Shown: positions 23,748-29,748 of the stretch, piece by piece
Position numbering within the stretch: position 1 is the first letter of the stretch
Layout: each line of letters starts with the position of its first letter
Assembly (NCBI GenBank): GCA_964415795.1
Contig: CAYQBN010000021.1
Span: 1-32,137, forward strand
From: CALITV01 sp964415795
GTDB lineage: Bacteria > UBP6 > UBA1177 > JAKLFG01
Direction: 5' to 3'
DNA: 32,137 nt
Notes under the pieces: generated by a model
What the model saw: only the letters and a program-made list of their open reading frames with translations
Database searches by the model: none
What the model was told of the DNA's origin: nothing
Made by a program: the position numbers and the translations under genes

Positions 23748-25096
23748 GCGGCGCGGCGATCTCCCACAGCCCTGCGTTCCGGCGGCGGCGTTTCTTCAAC
23801 TGGTTTCCGCTCGGGCTTGCGTATGCGCTCCTCTACATGGGGCGCTACAACCTGACCGTTTCCAAGAACGCGCTCGGCGACCTCATGACCAAGGCCGACT
23901 TCGGCGACATCTTCGGCATCGGCGCGGTGGTCTATGCCTTCGCCTTCCTCGTCAACGGGCCGCTCGTGGATCGCATCGGCGGAAAGCGCGGGATGCTCAT
24001 CGGGGTGACCGGCGCCGCCGTTGCGAACCTGCTCATGGGAATTTACCTGTGGTATGTGCTCGGTCTGCCGAATCCTTCCGCAGCGCCGCTCCGAGAGGTG
24101 TACATTGTTCTCTACGCGGCGAACATGTACTTCCAGAGTTACGGCGCCGTTTCCATTGTCAAAGTGAACGCCAACTGGTTCCACCTGACCGAGCGCGGTG
24201 TCTTCTCAGGCATCTTCGGCATCATGATCGCGTCGGGTATCTATCTTGCATTCGATGTATCGGCGGCGATACTCGCTTCGCCGCTCGTCGTAGGGCGCGG
24301 CTTCGGCGGCGGCGACGCGCTCTGGTGGGTCTTCTTCTCGCCGGCGGCACTTCTCGTCGCCATTGCGCTCATTGAAATCTTCCTCCTTCGTGATCGTCCT
24401 TCGCAGGCCGGTTTCGGCGACTTCGAGACGGGGGACGCAAGCGCGGGAGAGAACCTCGATGAGAAGGTTTCGCCATTTGCGCTCTACAAGCGGATCCTGA
24501 CGCATCCGGTCATCCTTACGGTCGCCGCGATAGAGTTCTGTACCGGCGTTCTGCGCAACGGGGTCATGCACTGGTTTCCCATCTACGCGAAGGAGCAGAT
24601 AAATGCCGGCACGACCGCCGGCTTCGATTTCATGCTCGGCCATTGGGGTCTTCTCCTCATGATCGCCGGCATCGTCGGCGGCAATGTCGCCGGTTTTGTC
24701 TCGGACCATCTTTTCCAGTCGCGCCGCGCTCCGGCGGCGGTGTTCCTCTATGGGACGCTCGTTATCTGCTCGGTCGCCATGGTCGGCTCGCTTGGGAACG
24801 GCTGGCTCCTCGGGACGCTCGTCTTCCTTATGTCGGTCGCCGTCATCGGTACGCACGGACTCCTTTCGGGGACCGCCACAATGGACTTCGGCGGTCGCAA
24901 GGGAGCGGCGACGGCGGTCGGTGTCATTGACGGATTCGTCTATCTCGGCACCGGTGTCCAGTCGCTCGCGCTGGGAGCCATCACGATGCGCGATTGGTCC
25001 TTCTGGCCAATATTCCTCATTCCCTTCGGCATAGTGGGAACGGTGCTTCTTCTACGGATATGGAACGCGAAACCGGGTGCGAAAGGAGGACACTGA
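23744..25096 (+). CDS. Major facilitator transporter, organophosphate antiporter (GlpT/UhpT) type
   Basis: A 450-residue membrane protein with about 12 hydrophobic helices and a hydrophilic central loop near residues 220-250. The N-terminus has YMGRYNLTVSKNALGDL (from residue 31), typical of the OPA branch (GlpT, UhpT and relatives), and the A-type loop NGPLVDRIGGKRG (71-83) between helices 2 and 3. OPA transporters exchange inorganic phosphate for glycerol 3-phosphate or sugar phosphates. The exact substrate here is unknown. It starts at GTG 23744, overlapping the lipoprotein stop by 4 bases, and ends sharing one base with the HAD gene. The PHP and HAD hydrolases beside it may process the transported compound (inference). 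Confidence 0.88.
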   Translation: MSGAAISHSPAFRRRRFFNWFPLGLAYALLYMGRYNLTVSKNALGDLMTKADFGDIFGIGAVVYAFAFLVNGPLVDRIGGKRGMLIGVTGAAVANLLMGIYLWYVLGLPNPSAAPLREVYIVLYAANMYFQSYGAVSIVKVNANWFHLTERGVFSGIFGIMIASGIYLAFDVSAAILASPLVVGRGFGGGDALWWVFFSPAALLVAIALIEIFLLRDRPSQAGFGDFETGDASAGENLDEKVSPFALYKRILTHPVILTVAAIEFCTGVLRNGVMHWFPIYAKEQINAGTTAGFDFMLGHWGLLLMIAGIVGGNVAGFVSDHLFQSRRAPAAVFLYGTLVICSVAMVGSLGNGWLLGTLVFLMSVAVIGTHGLLSGTATMDFGGRKGAATAVGVIDGFVYLGTGVQSLALGAITMRDWSFWPIFLIPFGIVGTVLLLRIWNAKPGAKGGH

Positions 25097-25788
25097 TGAG
25101 GACGATACGCGAAGTGCCGGATGTGGTGCGCCGCACTCGGCGGCCGATCTGCGTCTTCGACATAGACTCGACGCTCATGAACACGGCTCAGCGCAACTGG
25201 CGCATTCTTCAGGAGGCGGCGGCCATCTTTCCCGCGCTCAAGCCTTTTGTCGCAAAACTTTCCGAACGCGACATGGGGTACACGATGACCGACGATCTGC
25301 GCCGCGTCGGCTGTGACGACGAGGATCTGCTCAAAACGCTCCGCGAGTTTTGGCGCACTCGCTTCTTTACCAACGAGTATGTGGTGCTCGACCGGCCGTA
25401 TCCGGGGGCGGTCGCCTATGTGCGGCGGCTCCACGAGGCGGGAGCGACGATCTACTATCTTTCAGGCCGTGACGAGCCGGGGATGGGGCAGGGGACCCGA
25501 AAGTCGCTTGTCGATCAGGGGTTCCCTCTCGGCGACCGAACCGTTGTGCATCTCAAACCGTCGTTCGAAATGCCCGATTTCGACTTCAAAAAAGAGGCGT
25601 TCGACGACATAGAGCGGCTTGGAGGTACGGTCGTCGCCATATTCGAGAACGAACCGGCCAACGCGAACGCGTTCAAGGAGCGCTTCTCCGAGGCGGCGGT
25701 GTTCCTCATTCGCACCATCACCTCGAAGAACCCCGCGACTCTGCGTTCGGATGTAGTGCCGTTCGACTCCTTTGAGGAGGGGCTCTGA
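25096..25788 (+). CDS. HAD-superfamily hydrolase
   Basis: A 230-residue cytoplasmic protein with the HAD motifs: motif I VFDIDSTLMNT (Asp22 nucleophile, Asp24), motif II YYLSGRDE, a Lys-rich DFDFKKEAFDDI for motif III, and IFENEPANAN at the acidic motif IV position. The family includes phosphatases and phosphotransferases; the substrate is unknown. A helical cap seems to lie between motifs I and II (about 35-105). AAGGAGG at 25083-25089 is 6 bases before the ATG, and the start overlaps the transporter stop (TGATG). Its stop in turn overlaps the next start. Confidence 0.9.
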   Translation: MRTIREVPDVVRRTRRPICVFDIDSTLMNTAQRNWRILQEAAAIFPALKPFVAKLSERDMGYTMTDDLRRVGCDDEDLLKTLREFWRTRFFTNEYVVLDRPYPGAVAYVRRLHEAGATIYYLSGRDEPGMGQGTRKSLVDQGFPLGDRTVVHLKPSFEMPDFDFKKEAFDDIERLGGTVVAIFENEPANANAFKERFSEAAVFLIRTITSKNPATLRSDVVPFDSFEEGL

Positions 25789-26030
25789 TGCGCTGGCTCG
25801 CCGCGCTGTTCTTTCTTTTTCCCTTCTTTCTGGGGGCACAGGATGCCGACACCGTAAAACCGAAATCGGAAAATCCCGCGCCGCCGCCCGCCGACGAGGT
25901 GGTGCTCGAACCGGCGCCTGCCGACGATGCGGCAAAAGAGAGAAAGCGCCGCGAGGAACGCAAAAAGGAACGCGAGGAAGAGCGGAAGAAGAAACAGAAG
26001 AAATCGGGGAAGGGGAAGTGCAAGGTCTGA
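25788..26030 (+). CDS. Small exported Lys/Glu/Arg-rich protein
   Basis: An 80-residue protein. A hydrophobic signal sequence (LAALFFLFPFFLGAQ) is followed by a Pro/Ala stretch and then about 30 residues of nearly pure Lys, Glu and Arg (KERKRREERKKEREEERKKK), probably a single charged helix, ending in KCKV. No family is recognised. The start overlaps the HAD stop (TGATG) and the barrel gene probably begins within its last codons. The placement between an envelope barrel and a charged helix recalls the charged linkers of the proteins at 3678-4535 and 6369-7217, here as a separate gene. Confidence 0.65.
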   Translation: MRWLAALFFLFPFFLGAQDADTVKPKSENPAPPPADEVVLEPAPADDAAKERKRREERKKEREEERKKKQKKSGKGKCKV

Positions 26031-27013
26031 TCTTGACGCTCCTCGTCGTCACGACTTTCTGGCTCTTCGCTGGTGAAGACGAAGAAGGAAAAGACCCGGT
26101 CGCTTTTTCAGGATCGCTCACGATGGGAGGCGGTTACGAGAGCGATGTGGCCCGTTCGCAGGGAACGCTCGGGGCGCGGCAAGGGGGCGGCGATCTTTTG
26201 ACCGAGGTCTCCGCTGAAATGACCGTTTTCGAAGAACTTTCTCTCGGTGCTTCCCTGCTCTACGACCTCATGCCGGCCTATGGCGGACGATATACCCGCA
26301 CACTGTTCGGCGCGACCGCCGATTGGTATCGCGATCTCGGGCCGATCGAACTTGACCTTGGTGCGGCAGGCGACTTCACGCTCGTTGACCGATTCGATCC
26401 CGAACCGTATTTCGGCTCGTTCGAAGGATATGTAGAACTGGTCGTTCCCCACGGCGGCGCTATCGAGTGGCTCGTTACGCTGACCGGCGCCTATCAGCAT
26501 GGGCTTCGCGATGATGTGTCCTACCTCCGTGGTCCCGATCTCTTTCTTCAGGGATCGGTGCGGTGGCATTTCGACGAGGAACGCGGCCTTCTGGCCAGCG
26601 GGTACCGTGCCGGCGTCTCTCTGCGCAAAAAGGCGGGGCTCTACGATGTGCCGGGGCTTCCCGAGGCGGGCTATCTCGCGCTCGAAGCCTGCAACGAACA
26701 GTTCGAACAGGCGCTCTTCGGAAAGGGTGCCTACGATCTTTCTTCGTTTTCGCTGAGTATGCGGCTTTCGGCGATACACCGCTACGCATTCGAAAAGGAT
26801 GTGTGGACAACGCTTGCCGAGCGAAAAGAGAAACGGCGGATAGAGCTCGTGCTTGCGCCGTCGGTGGAGGCGCTGTGGATGCCGGTCGATGGGCTCGAGG
26901 TCGCGCTTCAGTATGATTTCGAGTACACGGTAAGTTCGATCGGGAAGAACGATTACTACGATCTCAACGGATCGCGGCATACGGCCAAGGTGCTCATGAC
27001 GCAGCGTTTTTGA
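26018..27013 (+). CDS. Probable outer-membrane beta-barrel protein
   Basis: A 331-residue protein with no named family. It begins with a hydrophobic signal (LILTLLVVTTFWLFAGE) and then consists of repeated amphipathic strands with aromatic girdles (LTMGGGYESDV, LSLGASLLYDLMPAYGG, VALQYDFEYTV), ending HTAKVLMTQRF with the terminal Phe of outer-membrane barrels. No ATG suits: GTG 26018 has AGGGG a few bases upstream and overlaps the preceding gene by 13 bases; TTG 26033 is the alternative. The frame is open farther upstream, but that part is the shadow of the previous genes. Confidence 0.72.
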   Translation: MQGLILTLLVVTTFWLFAGEDEEGKDPVAFSGSLTMGGGYESDVARSQGTLGARQGGGDLLTEVSAEMTVFEELSLGASLLYDLMPAYGGRYTRTLFGATADWYRDLGPIELDLGAAGDFTLVDRFDPEPYFGSFEGYVELVVPHGGAIEWLVTLTGAYQHGLRDDVSYLRGPDLFLQGSVRWHFDEERGLLASGYRAGVSLRKKAGLYDVPGLPEAGYLALEACNEQFEQALFGKGAYDLSSFSLSMRLSAIHRYAFEKDVWTTLAERKEKRRIELVLAPSVEALWMPVDGLEVALQYDFEYTVSSIGKNDYYDLNGSRHTAKVLMTQRF

Positions 27014-27046
27014 TGGCGATGATATCTTTGTGAGGGAGCAACGCCA

Positions 27047-28564
27047 ATGGTCAGGAGGAGCGGATTCGACAACGAGAAGTACCTCGCCGAGCAGTCGGAA
27101 GAGATACTGAGCCGGGTGAGGCGGTTCAACAACAAACTCTATCTCGAGTTCGGCGGGAAGATCCTGTTCGACTACCACGCGGCGCGGGTCCTTCCCGGCT
27201 TCGACCCCAATGTGAAGATGCGACTTCTCCAGAGGCTCAAGGATGACGCCGAGATCATTCTCGCCATCTACGCCGGAGACATCGAAAAGAAGAAGATGCG
27301 GGCCGACTTCGGCATCACCTACGATGCCGACGCTCTGCGGACGATAGACGACTTCCACGAGTGGGGGCTCACCGTCCGGGCGGTGGTCATCACCCGTTTC
27401 GAGAACCAGCCGGCGGCGCTCGTGTTCAAGAACAAGCTCGAACGGCGCGGCATCGCGGTCTATACGCACCGATACACCAAAGGATATCCCACCGATGTGG
27501 ACACCATCGTGAGTCCCGAAGGGTACGGCGCGAACCCTTATATCGAGACGAGTAAGCCGATCGTCGTCGTGACCGGCCCCGGCCCCGGTAGCGGCAAACT
27601 GGCCACCTGCCTCTCACAACTCTACCATGAGCATCTCCGCGGGGTGAACGCCGGCTACGCGAAGTTCGAGACCTTCCCGATATGGAGCCTCCCCTTGAAG
27701 CATCTCGTGAATGTCGCCTACGAATCGGCCACCTGCGAACTCAAGGATGTCAATGTGATAGACCACTTCCACCTCGAGGCCTACGGTGTCTCGGCGGTCA
27801 ACTACAACCGCGATGTCGAGGCGTTCCCGCTCCTCAAGCGGATACTCGAGAAGATAACCGGTCAGCCGTCGCCCTACAAGTCGCCGACCGACATGGGGGT
27901 CAACCGTGCCGGGTTCGGTATCGTTGACGATGCGGCAGTCGTCGAGGCATCGCGGCAGGAGATCATCCGGCGGTACTTCCGCTATTCCTGCGAGTATGCG
28001 CTTGGCCTTGTCAATCGCGAGACGGTCGAGCGTGCCGAGGTCATCATGAAGGACATCGGTGCCAAGCCGAACGATCGGCCGGTCGTCGAGCCGGCGAACC
28101 GGGCCGCCGAAGAGGCGCGCGAGAAAGGAAAAGGGAACGATGGTATCTTCTGCGGAGCGGCGATCGAACTTTCGGACGGCACCATCATCACGGGGCATAA
28201 TTCTCCCTTCATGCACGCTGCCTCGGCTCTTGTTCTCAACGCGGTGAAGCATCTTGCCCGCATCCCGAAGGAGATAGACCTCCTGCCGCCTGCGGTGACC
28301 AACTCGATCGCCCATCTCAAGAAGGACATCTGCGGCGGACGCTCGGCGAGTCTCGATCTTGAGGAGGCGCTCATTTGTCTCTCGATCGGTGCCACCTTCA
28401 ACCCTGCGGCGGCGGTCGCCCTCGAGAAACTCAGGGAGTTGCGCGGCTGCGAAGTGCACCTTACCCATATGCCGAGTCCCGGCGACGAGGCAGGGTTCCG
28501 CAAGATCGGCGCCAATGTGACGAGCAATCCACAGTTTCCATCGAAGTATCTGTTCATCGCATAA
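27047..28564 (+). CDS. DUF1846 (UPF0371) family protein
   Basis: A 505-residue protein matching the DUF1846 family along its whole length: FDNEKYLAEQSEEI at the start, GGKILFDYHAARVLPGFD, DDAEIILAIYAGDIEKKK, TRFENQPAALVFKNKLERRG, then a glycine-rich VVTGPGPGSGKLATCLSQLY resembling a P-loop near residues 175-194, and INDICGG-like KKDICGGRSASLDLEEAL near the end. The family is widespread in Firmicutes and anaerobes; structures exist, but the physiological role is not settled to my knowledge. GAGGGAGC lies before ATG 27047. It sits 33 bases after the barrel gene and 12 bases before the LRR lipoprotein gene. Confidence 0.92.
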   Translation: MVRRSGFDNEKYLAEQSEEILSRVRRFNNKLYLEFGGKILFDYHAARVLPGFDPNVKMRLLQRLKDDAEIILAIYAGDIEKKKMRADFGITYDADALRTIDDFHEWGLTVRAVVITRFENQPAALVFKNKLERRGIAVYTHRYTKGYPTDVDTIVSPEGYGANPYIETSKPIVVVTGPGPGSGKLATCLSQLYHEHLRGVNAGYAKFETFPIWSLPLKHLVNVAYESATCELKDVNVIDHFHLEAYGVSAVNYNRDVEAFPLLKRILEKITGQPSPYKSPTDMGVNRAGFGIVDDAAVVEASRQEIIRRYFRYSCEYALGLVNRETVERAEVIMKDIGAKPNDRPVVEPANRAAEEAREKGKGNDGIFCGAAIELSDGTIITGHNSPFMHAASALVLNAVKHLARIPKEIDLLPPAVTNSIAHLKKDICGGRSASLDLEEALICLSIGATFNPAAAVALEKLRELRGCEVHLTHMPSPGDEAGFRKIGANVTSNPQFPSKYLFIA

Positions 28565-28576
28565 GGGAGAAAGGCG

Positions 28577-29545
28577 ATGGTGCGTAGGATCGTTTTTGTC
28601 TTTGTGGCAACGCTTATGGTTCTCTCGTGCACCGAACAAAACCCGCCGGTCGCCCGGCTCGATGCCGACACCGCGGAAACGGCGATCCCGCTCACCGACT
28701 GCGCGAAGTTCATTCCGCCGTGGGGAGACCAGTATTGGGAGGATTGGGGCAAGGCGCACGGCGAGGAGTTCGAGAAGTGGTACATGGCGACGATGCCGGC
28801 GATGAAGAATGTCACGGTTGCCGACATCGAAAAGTGTAGCCATCTCGATAACTTCTTCGCCGGCTTCTCGAAACTCGATACGCTGGAGCCGTTCGCCAAG
28901 ATGTCCAAACTGCGGAAACTCGACCTGCGCTTTGCGGCGGGTATCAAGGACCTGACACCGCTCGCGGGGCTGAAGAACCTCGAGGAACTGACCATCTGGG
29001 GGACCGGCGTGACCGACCTTACACCGGTGAAGGACCTGCCGAAACTGCGGCGGATAGATGCCAAGATGACCAAGATAAGCGATCTGCGGCCGGTCGCCGC
29101 GATGAAGAACCTCGTGGCGCTCGATGTGCTCATGGCGCCGGTGACCGACATCGCGTCGCTCGCCGGTCATCCGACCCTTGCCGAGGTGGTGTTGTGTTCG
29201 ACGAAGGTGACCGACATCACGCCGCTCTACGACTATGCCGAACGGGTGACCTATCTTGACCTCTGTAACACCGGTTTTCCGAAAGTAGGGGAACTCGCCC
29301 GTTTCAAGAACGTGCAAAAACTGAAACTCTGGGGGCTCAAGATAAAGGATGCGAAGATATTCGCGGGGATGGCCGACCTGCGTTATCTCGACCTGCGCAA
29401 CACGCCGATTAGTTCACTGAAGCCGCTCGAAAAACTGGAGAAACTCGAGACACTCATCGTCGCCGAAACGAAGGTGAGCAAAAAGGAGATAGCGCGCTTC
29501 AAAAAACTGCGTCCTGCGGTGAATGTCGTCGAACTGGTCGAGTGA
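28577..29545 (+). CDS. Leucine-rich-repeat lipoprotein
   Basis: A 322-residue protein. Signal peptide with lipobox LMVLSC (Cys16), about 75 residues of N-terminal region, then about ten internalin-like leucine-rich repeats of 20-24 residues (consensus L-x-x-L-x-I-x-x-T-x-V-T-D-L-x-P-L; clear copies are LEELTIWGTGVTDLTPV and LRYLDLRNTPISSLKPL), running to the C-terminus. Such repeats form a curved binding surface; a ligand cannot be predicted. It is last in the plus-strand run and ends 3 bases before the convergent 31-residue peptide gene, leaving no room for a separate terminator. Confidence 0.87.
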   Translation: MVRRIVFVFVATLMVLSCTEQNPPVARLDADTAETAIPLTDCAKFIPPWGDQYWEDWGKAHGEEFEKWYMATMPAMKNVTVADIEKCSHLDNFFAGFSKLDTLEPFAKMSKLRKLDLRFAAGIKDLTPLAGLKNLEELTIWGTGVTDLTPVKDLPKLRRIDAKMTKISDLRPVAAMKNLVALDVLMAPVTDIASLAGHPTLAEVVLCSTKVTDITPLYDYAERVTYLDLCNTGFPKVGELARFKNVQKLKLWGLKIKDAKIFAGMADLRYLDLRNTPISSLKPLEKLEKLETLIVAETKVSKKEIARFKKLRPAVNVVELVE

Positions 29546-29548
29546 CCG

Positions 29549-29644
29549 TCAGCAGATCGGCTTACCGGTGCAGTACTGGCACTGATTGGTGTTCGCCGCC
29601 GGTTTCGCCGTCTCTTTCTTTACGATGGCCGGTTTTTTCGCCAT
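29549..29644 (-). CDS. 31-residue Lys-rich peptide with CxxC and terminal Cys
   Basis: A very short gene that is well supported by its signals. GGAGGAG precedes ATG 29644, and a near-consensus promoter (29681-29709) lies 37 bases upstream. The peptide begins MAKKPAIVKKE, has an Ala/Lys/Pro middle part and ends NQCQYCTGKPIC, so it has a CxxC pair and a Cys as its very last residue. There is no signal peptide or membrane helix. No family is recognised. It could be a small metal- or thiol-binding protein, or a precursor peptide that is modified; no modifying enzyme lies nearby. The frame is open farther upstream, but the promoter position excludes those starts. Confidence 0.62.
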   Translation of the reverse strand: MAKKPAIVKKETAKPAANTNQCQYCTGKPIC

Positions 29645-29680
29645 GGCTCGCTCCTCCGGGGTTTGGTACCCAACAAAGCC

Positions 29681-29709
29681 AGTATAGGAATTCCCGTCCG
29701 GTAAGTCAA
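29681..29709 (-). promoter_or_regulatory. Strong promoter of the 31-residue peptide gene
   Basis: On the minus strand, TTGACT (29709-29704), a 17-base spacer, TATACT (29686-29681). Ten of twelve consensus bases with ideal spacing, the best promoter in the window. Confidence 0.75.
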
Positions 29710-29748
29710 ACACTTTTTTAGAGATTTTTTTGTTTGGTAAGATCTTTC

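Noticed and set aside
27614..29317. A 567-codon minus-strand open frame opposite DUF1846 and the LRR lipoprotein
   Set aside because: It is antisense to two recognisable genes and spans their boundary; the composition is arginine- and histidine-rich, as for a shadow frame.
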